DNA from: Methylosinus sp. PW1
Lineage (GTDB): Bacteria; Pseudomonadota; Alphaproteobacteria; Rhizobiales; Beijerinckiaceae
Assembly: GCF_000745215.1 (NCBI RefSeq)
Contig: NZ_JQNK01000008.1
Span: 682,001-746,000, forward strand
Direction: 5' to 3'
Length of the DNA: 64,000 nt
The notes below the pieces were generated by a model. It did no database searches. It was not told the DNA's origin and saw only the letters and a program-made list of their open reading frames with translations. The position numbers and the translations under genes are program-made. Of the stretch, positions 25,185 to 34,674 are shown piece by piece (the stretch's first letter is position 1; every line of letters starts with the position of its first letter).

Positions 25185-27247
25185 AGCGGCCTCCTGCCGC
25201 TTTGCGGCCTGAATTGTTCCGCCTGCTCGACAATAGCCCGCAAAGTATCGAGCGCCGGGCTCAATTCATTCTGCATCTTCCGGACGTGGCCGAACAGGCT
25301 TTCGACCGCCATGGCCACCCGACTCGTATATTCCTCGAAAGCCTTGTCGAGCTTTGCGTCCATGTCGTCGAGGCGGCCTGTCTGGGCGTCGAGGCGATCT
25401 CCCTGGTCTTTCATGCGGTTCAGCATATCGCGCAGACCAGCCAGGGCCGCTTCGATCGCTCTGGTCTCGCCTCCAAGAACCTCCTTTGCCGCGGCCAAGG
25501 TTTCAGCCGCGTGGCGGGCGGTTTCCTCGGACGAGCGGACGACTGTGCTGGCCGCGTGAGACGTGCTGTCCTGCAATTGTGCGATCGCGGTCTCGATACG
25601 TTCGTTCGCCGATCGGATCGGCGTAACGGCGGCGGTCAAATCTTGCGACGCCGTCCTGAAGCTGCTGGCGGCTTGTTCGCCCGCCTGTGCCCCGGCGCGG
25701 ACGCCGTCGGAAAAGCGGCGCATTTCGGCTGCTCCTTCCGAGAGCGTGCCCACGAGCGCGCCGAGCTGCCCGGTGACCTGCTCGAGCGGAGCGAATAGGT
25801 CCTGCGCGGCTTTTTGAGCGAATTGTTCGGTCTTATCGGAAATTTCCCTCGTCGTTCGGTCGACGGCGTCGACGACTGTGTCGCCGGCGGATTTGATGGC
25901 TTTGGCGGCGGCGTCCCCCTCGACGACGATCTGCTGCTGAGCGGCTTCTCGTCCATGCGCCGCGGCGGCTTCGATTTCAGCGCGAAAGCGTTGCGCCGCC
26001 TCGCGCATGTCGGCGGCGGCCTCGCTCAGCACGCGAGATCCCTCGCCGGTGTTGTCGCGGATGCCTTCAAGCGTCCGATTCATGACCGAAAGCAATTGCT
26101 CCGCGCCCTGGGTGAAAGCGCCGGAAGTTGTCTGGGCCGTGGCGTCCATCGAAACGCGCAGATCGTCGAGAGTTTGTGTCAAGCGTACCACGGCGGCGTC
26201 GATCTCTGTGCCGACTCGTCCCGAACTCTGATCCATTCTGTCCGATAGGGCCGCGATCCGATCGCCCGCAATGACGAGACTGTCGCTCGCTTTGGCCAAT
26301 GCGCGCCCGACATCGTCGGAGAAGCGGGCCGATAGACCTTTCACCATCTCGTCCATACCATCGGCGCTCGCCTGACCCATTTGTTGCATGAGCGGCTCAA
26401 TAGCCGAACCAATCGAGGCCGCGATGACCGCGGGAAGTTCCTCACGAAGCGGGCGGCCCAGTTCGGCGACCAGCTCGAGGCCAATCGTCCGGAAATGATC
26501 GCGCTGCTCTCTTGTGGCGGCCAATTGCTCGACGGCGAGATCCTCGAGGCTTATGAATTTCAGTCGCTCTTCGATCGAGGCGCAAAGGTTGTGCAACGCC
26601 TGCTCGACGACAGAAATACCTCGCCGCAAAACGATCGTGAATATAATAGAACAGAAAAGACCCGCAAGAGACATGATGAATTTGGCGGACGCGATCGTCA
26701 GAAGCTCTTTGAGAGACTTCTGAATATTTTCACCGCCGTTTAAATCCATAGAACTCAGGGCTGCAATGAGGCCGAGAAATGTCAGAAGGAGCCCTATACT
26801 GACAAAAAGCCCAGGCGCTGTCCGCCAACCTCCCGCCCCGAAGTGCAATTCTTCTGCATTGAAAAAGACAGACGGGCGCACTGAATTTCTCAGAACGTTG
26901 ACCCCGTCCTCCTTGTGGATGACTAGCGTTTCCCGATATTCGCGCCAGGCGATGGCAATATGGCGACGAGCCTCGCTTTTTGCTTCCGTCTGGATTCTAT
27001 GATCGACATCGGCGATCATTTGGCCGAAGGCTGCTTCATCGTCCGCTTGTTGGATGAGTCCGTTCAGCCAAAGTACTGCGTTGCGACGAGATGTCGCTTT
27101 TCGCCAGTAGACGATGGCCGCTATGACCAGCCCCACGACAAGGAACAGGGTCGCTATGCCCGGCGCCGCTTCGAATTTCAGGAGAGACGCAAAATTGAGA
27201 ACCAGGTCTCGAACCGAAGTCCCGAGGCGCGCCACAATATCAATCAT
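25181..27247 (-). CDS. zorA: Zorya ZorA: MotA/TolQ/ExbB-like motor protein with long tail
   Basis: 688 residues from the ATG at 27247; the frame can also start at a TTG at 27268. Membrane helices: GIATLFLVVGLVIAAIVYW near 30, LFVSIGLLLTFLGLIAALSS near 150 and KFIMSLAGLFCSIIFTIVL near 195, the MotA/TolQ/ExbB core. From about residue 260 onward the protein is a long Ala/Asp/Glu-rich coiled coil, the intracellular tail that characterises ZorA. A proton-driven ZorA5-ZorB2 motor is known for this system. First gene of the zorABCD run, about 97 bases after the SEC-C gene. Confidence 0.93.
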   Translation of the reverse strand: MIDIVARLGTSVRDLVLNFASLLKFEAAPGIATLFLVVGLVIAAIVYWRKATSRRNAVLWLNGLIQQADDEAAFGQMIADVDHRIQTEAKSEARRHIAIAWREYRETLVIHKEDGVNVLRNSVRPSVFFNAEELHFGAGGWRTAPGLFVSIGLLLTFLGLIAALSSMDLNGGENIQKSLKELLTIASAKFIMSLAGLFCSIIFTIVLRRGISVVEQALHNLCASIEERLKFISLEDLAVEQLAATREQRDHFRTIGLELVAELGRPLREELPAVIAASIGSAIEPLMQQMGQASADGMDEMVKGLSARFSDDVGRALAKASDSLVIAGDRIAALSDRMDQSSGRVGTEIDAAVVRLTQTLDDLRVSMDATAQTTSGAFTQGAEQLLSVMNRTLEGIRDNTGEGSRVLSEAAADMREAAQRFRAEIEAAAAHGREAAQQQIVVEGDAAAKAIKSAGDTVVDAVDRTTREISDKTEQFAQKAAQDLFAPLEQVTGQLGALVGTLSEGAAEMRRFSDGVRAGAQAGEQAASSFRTASQDLTAAVTPIRSANERIETAIAQLQDSTSHAASTVVRSSEETARHAAETLAAAKEVLGGETRAIEAALAGLRDMLNRMKDQGDRLDAQTGRLDDMDAKLDKAFEEYTSRVAMAVESLFGHVRKMQNELSPALDTLRAIVEQAEQFRPQSGRRPL

Positions 27248-27343
27248 CCGGTGAGCGTGCGCGGACAAAATGAGGGCATGAACCCGGTTTTTTGAGCAGG
27301 ATACGTGATGGGCTGCGAGTCGAGCCCTTCACTCATCGTGATT

Positions 27344-27835
<492 letters not shown>

Positions 27836-27871
27836 CGCGGCTTTCACTCTCGAACAAGAACGAGGCATCCC

Positions 27872-28444
27872 TTGTATCGGTCCCTGCTGGCGGACGCCAG
27901 ATTCCACGAGCTTCTCCTCGCCTTCGACCGCGATCTTGCGGCGAGGGCGCGCGAGGTGAGATGCGCGCGCTGCGGCGGCGCGCTTCATTCAGGCAATTTC
28001 CTGCGCAAGCCCAGAGGCGGTCCCGCCGGGCTCGGCGCAGACCACAATTTGCGCTTCAGCTTCTGCTGCGCTGTGCAGGACTGCCGCAAGCGCGCGACGC
28101 CCTCGTCGTTCCGGTTTCTCGGGCGCAAGGTGTTTCTCAGCGCGGTCGTCGTGCTGGTTTCGGCGATACGCAATGGCGCGGCGGCGTCGGTTCGCGAGCT
28201 CTCCAACCTTGTCGGCGCAAGCCGCAACACGATTCAGCGCTGGCGCCAATGGTGGCGCGATGTCTTCGCCGCAAGCCCGTTCTGGAGGGTGGCCGCGGCC
28301 GCCTTCATGCCGCCCGTCGCCCGAGAGGAGCTGCCGACGGCGCTCCTGGATCGCTTTTCCGGCGCCACCGCCGAACGACTGACCGCGCTGCTGCGATTGC
28401 TTTTGCCGATCACCGGAGGGGCCGCGCCGATGCTCGCTGCATGA
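27872..28444 (+). CDS. transposon-encoded zinc-ribbon/HTH protein
   Basis: 190 residues from a TTG at 27872 (frame open upstream into the SEC-C antisense). Cys pairs VRCARCGGALH and FCCAVQDCRKR form a likely zinc ribbon. A helix-turn-helix follows (ASVRELSNLVGASRNTIQRW). C-terminal LLDRFSGATAERLTALLRLL. Divergent from the SEC-C gene by 36 bases and codirectional with the DDE transposase 87 bases downstream, so it is taken as the first gene of a four-gene transposon. It may recognise the transposon ends or a target. Confidence 0.7.
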   Translation: MYRSLLADARFHELLLAFDRDLAARAREVRCARCGGALHSGNFLRKPRGGPAGLGADHNLRFSFCCAVQDCRKRATPSSFRFLGRKVFLSAVVVLVSAIRNGAAASVRELSNLVGASRNTIQRWRQWWRDVFAASPFWRVAAAAFMPPVAREELPTALLDRFSGATAERLTALLRLLLPITGGAAPMLAA

Positions 28445-28531
28445 GGGTTTTCGTCGGCCCGCAGAAGACGCCCGTCGCGGGTCGACGGCCCCGCCGTTAC
28501 CGTCCGCCAGTCCACTCCAAGGAGCGTCGGC

Positions 28532-29980
28532 ATGGCGAAAGGGCGGGTGCACGAGCAATGGGCGCAGCTGCGCTTTTCGGTGATCGGGCAGCTTCTCGCT
28601 GCGCCGCCCGAGAAGGGCGCGCTCCGTTCGGCGCTCGTTGAGCTTGCGGCGCGCGAATGGCGCCATCCAACGACCGGCGCGCCGGTGCGCTTTGGCGCCT
28701 CCACGATCGAGCGCTGGTATTATCGGGCGCTCGGAGAGCGTCAGGACCCTATCGCCGTCCTGCGCCGCAAACGTCGCCAGGACGCCGGCCAGCAGACAGC
28801 GCTCGGCGTGCCGCTGCGCCAGGCGCTGCTCGCCCAATACGCTGCGCACAAGAGCTGGAGCGTCAGGCTGCACTGGGACAATCTGGTCGCCTTGGCTTCG
28901 AGTCGGCCCGAGCTTCAACCCGTGCCGTCTTATGCGACCGTCCTTCGCTTCCTCAGGGCCAATGGTCTGGACAAACGCCGGCCGCTCACCTCGCGGCTGA
29001 CGGCGGGCGCATTGCGGGCCGAGGCGCGCCTCGAGCAACGCGAGGTCCGCAGCTACGAGGCCGAATATGTCAACGGCCTGTGGCATTGGGATTTCCATCA
29101 CGGCTCGCGCAAGGTGCTGACGCCGCGTGGCGAGTGGCGCACGCCAATGTTGCTCGGCATTCTCGACGACCGTTCGCGACTCGCCTGTCATCTGCAATGG
29201 TATTTGGCGGAGACGGCCGAGAACGTCGCGCATGGTCTGTCACAGGCGATCCAGAAGCGCGGCCTGCCGCGCGCCGCGATGAGCGACAATGGCGCGGCGA
29301 TGACTGCGGCGGAGATCCGCGAGGGCCTCGGCCGGCTCGCAGTCCTGCACCAGACGACGCTCCCCTATAGCCCCTATCAGAACGCCAAGCAGGAGGCGTT
29401 TTGGGGTCCAGTCGAAGGCCGGCTGATGGCCATGTTGGAGGATGTGCAGGACCTCAGCTTGGCGACGCTCAACGAGGCGACGCAGGCCTGGGTCGAGTAC
29501 GAGTACAACCGCAACATCCATTCGGAGATCGGCGAGGCGCCCGTCACGCGTTTTCTCGCCGGCCCCGAGGTGACGCGGCCGAGCCCCGACAGCGCGAGCC
29601 TCAAGCTGGCCTTCACGAGGACCGAGCAGCGGACGCTGCGCAAGAGCGACGGCAGCCTCCTGATCGAGGGCCGCCGCTTCGAGGCCCCGAACCGCTACCG
29701 CCACCTCACGCGCCTGGAGGTCCGCTTCGCCAGCTGGGACCTCGGCTGGGTCCATCTCGTCGACGCGCAAACCGGCGCGGTGCTGTGCCGGCTGTTCCCG
29801 CAGGACAAGACCAAGAACGCCGATGGGCGCCGCCGGTCGCTGGAGCCGATCGCGGCGGAGCCCATCGCCATCAAGCCTGCCGGTGGCATGGCGCCACTGC
29901 TCGCCAAGCTCATGGAGCAGCGGGCTGCAACGGGGTTGCCGCCCGCCTACCTGCCCAAGGACGAAGGAGAAGAGTCTTGA
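28532..29980 (+). CDS. DDE (rve/Mu-type) transposase
   Basis: 482 residues. N-terminal winged regions (RFGASTIERWYYRALG, YATVLRFLRANGLDK). Integrase core: LWHWDFHHGSRKVL with the first Asp, AAMSDNGAAMTAAEI with the second, and YQNAKQEAFWGPVEGRL with the Glu. A Mu-transposase-like C-terminal beta-barrel follows (LTRLEVRFASWDLGWVHLV). Comparable to TnsB/TniA/IstA-type enzymes that need a partner AAA ATPase. Its stop overlaps the start of that ATPase gene. Confidence 0.9.
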   Translation: MAKGRVHEQWAQLRFSVIGQLLAAPPEKGALRSALVELAAREWRHPTTGAPVRFGASTIERWYYRALGERQDPIAVLRRKRRQDAGQQTALGVPLRQALLAQYAAHKSWSVRLHWDNLVALASSRPELQPVPSYATVLRFLRANGLDKRRPLTSRLTAGALRAEARLEQREVRSYEAEYVNGLWHWDFHHGSRKVLTPRGEWRTPMLLGILDDRSRLACHLQWYLAETAENVAHGLSQAIQKRGLPRAAMSDNGAAMTAAEIREGLGRLAVLHQTTLPYSPYQNAKQEAFWGPVEGRLMAMLEDVQDLSLATLNEATQAWVEYEYNRNIHSEIGEAPVTRFLAGPEVTRPSPDSASLKLAFTRTEQRTLRKSDGSLLIEGRRFEAPNRYRHLTRLEVRFASWDLGWVHLVDAQTGAVLCRLFPQDKTKNADGRRRSLEPIAAEPIAIKPAGGMAPLLAKLMEQRAATGLPPAYLPKDEGEES

Positions 29981-30831
29981 ACCCCAAACTATTGGCGCTC
30001 TACGGCCTCAAGTGGAACCCCTTCGCGCCGGGCGCGCCGACCGAAGCGTTGTTCGCCACGCCGCGCCTGCGCTCCTTCTGCTGGCGCGTGGCGCAACTCG
30101 CCGAGGAGGGCGGCTTCGCCCTCGTCACCGGCTCGCCCGGCGCCGGCAAGTCCGCCGCCCTGCGCATCCTGGCCGAGCATCTGGCGACGCAGCGCGACGT
30201 CAAGGTCGGCGTGATCAGCCGTCCCCAGGCCGGCATCGGCGACTTCTATCGCGAGATGGGCGATCTCTTCGGCGTCGAGCTTCGCCCGAACAACCGCTGG
30301 GGCGGAGCCAAGAACCTGCGACAGCGTTGGCAGGCTCATATCGACGACTCTCTCAATAGGCCCGTCCTGATCGTCGACGAGGCCCAGGAGATGCTGCCGC
30401 TCGTCCTGAGCGAGCTGCGCTTGCTGTCCTCGGCAAAACTCGATTCCCATATTCTGTTGACCGTCGTTCTGGCGGGAGACGGACGGCTCGTGGAGCGTCT
30501 GCGGTCCGACGAGCTTCTCCCGCTCGGCAGCCGCATCCGAGTTCGCCTCGCTATCGACCGGGCGACGCCGCAGGAGCTGCAGGATTGTCTCAGACACGCC
30601 TTGCAGCAGGCCGGCGCGACGACGCTGATGACCCCGGAGCTGATCGTGACCCTCTGCGATCACTCCCAGGGCAATCTGCGCGCGCTCATGACGCTTGCGG
30701 GCGAGCTGCTCGCGACGGCCGCCGAGCGTGACGCCCGACAGATCGACGAGAAGCTGTTTTTCGAGACTTGCGCCATGGCCCCTCCGCCCGCCCCGCTCTC
30801 GACTGCGGCCGGAACTCGGCGTAGACGATGA
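29977..30831 (+). CDS. AAA ATPase, ExeA/TniB/TnsC-like transposition regulator
   Basis: 284 residues from a TTG (29977-29979) overlapping the transposase stop, preceded by GGAGAAG. YGLKWNPFAPGAPTEALFAT is the typical ExeA/TniB N-terminus; Walker A VTGSPGAGKSAALRILAEHL near residue 50; Walker B PVLIVDEAQEMLP; sensor LTVVLAGDGRLVERLRSDEL. C-terminal winged region with DHSQGNLRALMTLAGELL. By analogy to TniB/TnsC it selects targets and activates the transposase. Confidence 0.88.
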   Translation: MNPKLLALYGLKWNPFAPGAPTEALFATPRLRSFCWRVAQLAEEGGFALVTGSPGAGKSAALRILAEHLATQRDVKVGVISRPQAGIGDFYREMGDLFGVELRPNNRWGGAKNLRQRWQAHIDDSLNRPVLIVDEAQEMLPLVLSELRLLSSAKLDSHILLTVVLAGDGRLVERLRSDELLPLGSRIRVRLAIDRATPQELQDCLRHALQQAGATTLMTPELIVTLCDHSQGNLRALMTLAGELLATAAERDARQIDEKLFFETCAMAPPPAPLSTAAGTRRRR

Positions 30832-31778
30832 CGCCGCTTCCCGTCACGCCCGCCCATCAGCTCGCCGATCGCCCTCCAGACAAGGACTGGCTGGTCACGG
30901 GGTTGTGGTCCCAAGAAGCGGTCGGCATCATCGGCGGCGAGCCCAAATGCTGCAAATCCTTCCTCGCGCTAGATCTGGCCGTCGCCGTCGCCGGCGGCGC
31001 GCCCTGCCTGAGGCGATTTGGCGTACCCAAGCCCGGCCGCGTCCTGCTATACGCCGCCGAGGACGCGGCGCACATCGTCCGGCGCCGGATCGAGGGCATC
31101 GGCGCTGCGGCCGGCCTCTCCATCTTTGATCTCGACATCCAGGTCATCACCGCCCCGTCGCTGCGCCTCGATCTCGACGCCGATCGCGCCAGCCTCGAGG
31201 AAACCATCGCGCGGCTGGAGCCGCGCCTGCTCATCCTCGACCCCTTCGTGCGCCTGCATCGCATCGACGAAAACATCAGCGGCGAAGTGGCGCCGCTGCT
31301 GGCGTTCCTGCGTCAGCTCCAACGCCGTCACGGCCTCGCCGTGATCCTCGTCCACCACGCGAGAAAGAACGCGAGCAGCATGCGTGCGGGCCAAGGCCTA
31401 CGTGGTTCCTCAGAGTTCCATGCCTGGGGCGACTCCAACCTCTATCTCCGCCGAGACGGCGACGCGCTCACCCTGACCGTCGAGCACCGCGCCGCGTCGG
31501 CCATGCCCGCCATCAGGCTCGAGCTCACCGAGCGCGCCGACGCGCTCGCCCTCGAGGTCGTGGACGGCAGGCCACAACCCGCACAGGGCGCAGAAGCACG
31601 CTCGATCGACGAGCGCATCGTCGCGGCCCTCGCGGAAGCCGGCGCGCCGCAGCCCTTTGCCGATCTGCGCGCCTTGTGCCGCGTGCGCACCACCACGCTC
31701 TATCAGCGTCTGGCCGCCATGGCCGCCGCGGGCCGCATCGTCAAATCGACGGACGGCTATCGCCTCGCCACGGGCTGA
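30828..31778 (+). CDS. RepA/AAA_25-type ATPase, fourth gene of the transposon
   Basis: 316 residues, ATGA overlap with the previous gene. Walker A IIGGEPKCCKSFLALDLAVA (GEPKCCKS), VLLYAAEDAAHIVRRRIEGI, Walker B LLILDPFVRLHRIDENISGE, and AVILVHHARKNAS are those of hexameric RepA-like helicase ATPases (RecA-fold). LRGSSEFHAWGDSNLYLRRD continues the fold. A C-terminal winged helix is likely (TTTLYQRLAAMAAAGRIVKS). Translational coupling shows it belongs to the transposition operon. A RepA-like ATPase beside a TniB-like one is unusual. Confidence 0.85.
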   Translation: MTPLPVTPAHQLADRPPDKDWLVTGLWSQEAVGIIGGEPKCCKSFLALDLAVAVAGGAPCLRRFGVPKPGRVLLYAAEDAAHIVRRRIEGIGAAAGLSIFDLDIQVITAPSLRLDLDADRASLEETIARLEPRLLILDPFVRLHRIDENISGEVAPLLAFLRQLQRRHGLAVILVHHARKNASSMRAGQGLRGSSEFHAWGDSNLYLRRDGDALTLTVEHRAASAMPAIRLELTERADALALEVVDGRPQPAQGAEARSIDERIVAALAEAGAPQPFADLRALCRVRTTTLYQRLAAMAAAGRIVKSTDGYRLATG

Positions 31779-31857
31779 GTGATACGCCGCGATAAACGGC
31801 CGCAACCAAATCAGCCCCGCTGTGGCCGCATGCCCTCTCAAGTCACTCAGACGTTGA

Positions 31858-31913
31858 CTTCCCACTTCCGCTTCCCACCACCCCTACAGCGTGCGGGAAG
31901 CGGAAGTGGGAAG
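31858..31913. repeat. perfect 19-bp inverted repeat with 18-base loop
   Basis: Arms at 31858-31876 and 31895-31913 are exactly complementary (built from CTTCCCACTTCCGCTTCCC). It lies 80 bases after the transposon's last gene. It could be the operon terminator, although no T-run follows, or part of the transposon's right end. Each arm itself contains repeats of the TTCCC/CTTCC type. Confidence 0.85.
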
Positions 31914-32429
31914 CCCATCAAAAAGCCTGATGAGCACGACATCAGAAACCGTGATCACACTCACCGGCTCATCCACTATTAAATGCGCTGCTTTCCGCCC
32001 ACGAATCCGACGTGTTATCAACCCATACGCATATCCGTCTTTTTGAAGCAACATACGATTCTCGGCGATCGAGAATGAGCGTCGAGTGCGAGGAGTGTGA
32101 TGGCGGGACCAAGGCTATCGGATTGTGACGACGGGTTGCGGCCACGTGTTGCCGATCGTAGAGGTGCTGTTCAGGTTTTTGTCGCAGAGATACTCAGCGG
32201 CGTCGTCGCGAACAAAAATATTTTATAGCATTTGTAATGACGATTCTATAAGCGAGATTTTCATTGGAAGATGAACTGAATTGCTCTGATATAATGCTGA
32301 ATACAGTCGGGGATTGGCGCTTCTCTGGCGCGTCTTCCCGTAACTCACTTCGTATTCCCGAATTCGGCCTTGTGGCTGATTGGCGGCAACGTCGAAATCG
32401 AGATCCTCGGCATGGCCTCCGGCGGCCTA
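31914..32429. other. intergenic stretch, no gene supported
   Basis: Nothing with coding character on either strand. 32180-32300 is AT-rich. The right part (about 32340-32429) may belong to the decayed IS256 copy that follows, because its GC and codon pattern match that element, but no transposase residues could be aligned. Confidence 0.4.
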
Positions 32430-32660
32430 TCATCGCCGAGAAGACGAGTGATCCATCTCGACGTTGGGGGCGCGCTCGGCCAACGCCTTCTTCAGATCGT
32501 CGAGCAGGCCGTTCGGGTCGAAGGTCGTCTTGGGATCGGCGCCGGCCAGCAACTGGTCCAGAAGCGCGTCAGGGATGCGGGGCTCTTTGCGTCGGGCCAT
32601 GGAGGATCTCCTTCTTCTCCATCATGCCCGCCCACACACGAAATTCCTGACACTCCCGAC
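32430..32660 (-). pseudogene. IS256-family transposase remnant
   Basis: From the ATG at 32600 the minus strand reads MARRKEPRIPDALLDQLLAG, then FDPNGLLDDLKKALAERAPN and a stop at 32430. This matches the N-terminus of the IS256 transposase at 50471 (LDQLLSGRDPKEVFSKDGLFDELKKALAERVLNAEMDDH). Upstream, around 32640-32660, GTGTCAGGAATTTCGTGTGT resembles that element's inverted repeat. Only about 55 of 400 codons remain. Confidence 0.8.
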
Positions 32661-32730
32661 TGCGCCGAGCGAACCTGTTCGCCAAGGGATAGTGTTTGCT
32701 CGCCAAGAAGACGCCACTCCGCGGCGACCT

Positions 32731-34422
32731 TCATTTGATAGTTCCTTTCACTTCCTCGAGCTCGACGCCATGCGCATCTGAGGGCGGTTCTGCACCCTTT
32801 CCAGCATCGTCTCCCTTCCGCTCTTCAGGACTCGTTGGAACATCAGACTGTGGTTCGGGATCGGCGGCCCTCTTGGCGCGTGCGTCCTCGTGCTCGGCGC
32901 GGAGTAACCGTAGGGCTTCCGTCGATAATTCGTCGGCCCGAGCGCCGCCGCTCAGCTCGGCCTCTTCGCCATCGGCGTTAGTATGCGCGCGATCCTTGGC
33001 CGAGATAATTCGTTTGATCGATTGGTCGATGGAGATCATGGCCAGCTCCGAGACCGCGCGATCGATCTGCAATGTGAGCGGACCGACGTCGGCGCCGTCA
33101 CCCCAATTGTCGGTCAGGCCGGCGATCAGCACCTCACGTGTTCTCCTCGAAATAGCGTGCTGTCTGCAAAATGCGTTAAACATCTTCACGCGCTGTTCCG
33201 GACTCGCCGCACTCTCGTAGCGAGACGAGAGGCCGATGAACAATTCGTCTTGCTCGAGCCTCTGGACATGGAACGATATGGGATCAGCCCAGGATCTGGT
33301 CGCGCGTGTCAGACGAATACGAGCGCTCCGTGTCATCTCACCGCGTTTCGAGACCTCGTCCCAGCCGACGGCCGAGGTGATGGCGCCGACGAAACTCGCG
33401 ACCTGCGCCGTGATCTCACCTTCGATGCAGAGAGCGTCCTCTTCGATCAGAAGGTCGGCGCCGGCGTGGGCGATAGCGAGCGCCCATTCGCCGATAAATT
33501 TCCGCTCGATCGGCTCGTTCCCATGACTCTCGATCATGCACTGCCAGGACGCGCGGAGAAGGACTTCGCCGTCAAATCTCGCTGATCCCGGCGTGGGAAA
33601 AAGCGACGGCAGTCTTGTTGCGTATGCGGCGATCTTCGCTTCCACTCCGGCTCGTTCGGCGATGGCGATCTCTTCCGCGGCCGCCGCCTCCTCCCAAGTT
33701 TGCCGATCCTGGCGACCAGCGTCGAGCTCGGCGAGCGCATCTTTCGCGAAGTCGGTGTGCGGAGCGCGAAAAATGCCACGTCGACGAGTTCGTTCGGCTG
33801 GAGGCCGTCCTCGCTCCTCATTCGTCTCGGCGACGACTCGGATTTCGCAGCCATGACGCTCCGCGACAACATTGATTGCGGCCGCGACTTGCCGCCGCAT
33901 TTCACGTCCATCGTCTTTGCGAAAAATACGATTCCATCGCCGCGCCTCGATCTTGGTTCGCGCAAATCCCGATGTCGTCATCGGGCGCGTCGAAATGAGG
34001 CCATGCAGATGCGGGTTTTCGCCCATGTCTCTGGCTGGCGAGACGTGAAAGTCGACTTGTGCGACGAGGCCGTCCGAGACGAAGGGGTCGTATATTTCTC
34101 GGACGAGTTCATCGACCCATTCGTAAGGAATGCCTCTCGGAATTTGCACATCCAGAATCCTGGCCTCCTGCGCGTTCCACTGTCGCTCGGCGCGAGCGGC
34201 GGCGCTCCAAACAGTCCTCGCGTCGGAGGCCCATAGCGGCGCATCGCTCGGCGTGAGCATCCAATGCCGGCGATGGCTCGCCGTCGATGCGAGAGTGAAT
34301 TCATCGACATACGTACAATCCACAGGAGCGTGGCCCAGCTGGTAATCCGAGCGTGCGAGCGCCGAGCGGCCATGTCCGCGGCTCACGATCGCGAAGCGCA
34401 TTCCGAGTGATCTTTCGCGCAT
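32731..34422 (-). CDS. MobA/MobL-family (MobQ) relaxase
   Basis: 563 residues. The relaxase domain occupies the first half: RHWMLTPSDAPLWASDARTV, AAARAERQWNAQEARILDVQ, VDFHVSPARDMGENPHLHGL carrying the HxH metal site (PHLHG), and ARRWNRIFRKDDGREMRRQV. A nicking Tyr may lie near the N-terminus (SDYQLG or CTYVDEF). The C-terminal half is an extended helical region and the tail is acidic/Pro rich. Relaxases of this kind nick at oriT and lead the strand into a helper conjugation channel. Divergent from the accessory gene at 34675. Confidence 0.85.
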   Translation of the reverse strand: MRERSLGMRFAIVSRGHGRSALARSDYQLGHAPVDCTYVDEFTLASTASHRRHWMLTPSDAPLWASDARTVWSAAARAERQWNAQEARILDVQIPRGIPYEWVDELVREIYDPFVSDGLVAQVDFHVSPARDMGENPHLHGLISTRPMTTSGFARTKIEARRWNRIFRKDDGREMRRQVAAAINVVAERHGCEIRVVAETNEERGRPPAERTRRRGIFRAPHTDFAKDALAELDAGRQDRQTWEEAAAAEEIAIAERAGVEAKIAAYATRLPSLFPTPGSARFDGEVLLRASWQCMIESHGNEPIERKFIGEWALAIAHAGADLLIEEDALCIEGEITAQVASFVGAITSAVGWDEVSKRGEMTRSARIRLTRATRSWADPISFHVQRLEQDELFIGLSSRYESAASPEQRVKMFNAFCRQHAISRRTREVLIAGLTDNWGDGADVGPLTLQIDRAVSELAMISIDQSIKRIISAKDRAHTNADGEEAELSGGARADELSTEALRLLRAEHEDARAKRAADPEPQSDVPTSPEERKGDDAGKGAEPPSDAHGVELEEVKGTIK

Positions 34423-34674
34423 GTTTCATGTCCGTCGCGGCGGTAGGTCGGCCTCGAGTGTATTAATGAAATCCTTCGTGGGACATGTTCCAATTTCGTC
34501 TGCGCGCATGCAAAGCGCAAGAGGCTGTGTGATCCGAGTCCGATTATCGGAGACATCTTATCTCGCTTCATGTTTGCTCACGGGCGAGCGTGATCGAACG
34601 TGAGGTGTCAACATTGAATTAGCGCTTTGCGCTTTCATGGCCTCATCGCATCATGAAGGTGAAGGAGATGTCTC
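34423..34674. promoter_or_regulatory. probable origin of transfer and divergent promoters
   Basis: 252 bases between the relaxase and its divergent accessory gene, the usual place for a MobQ oriT. Contains the palindrome TCCGATTATCGGA (34539-34551), GGGACATGTTCC near 34482, and an inverted pair AAAGCGCA / TGCGCTTT (about 34512 and 34628). AAGGAG at 34662-34667 serves the rightward gene. No known nic sequence was recognised. Confidence 0.5.
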
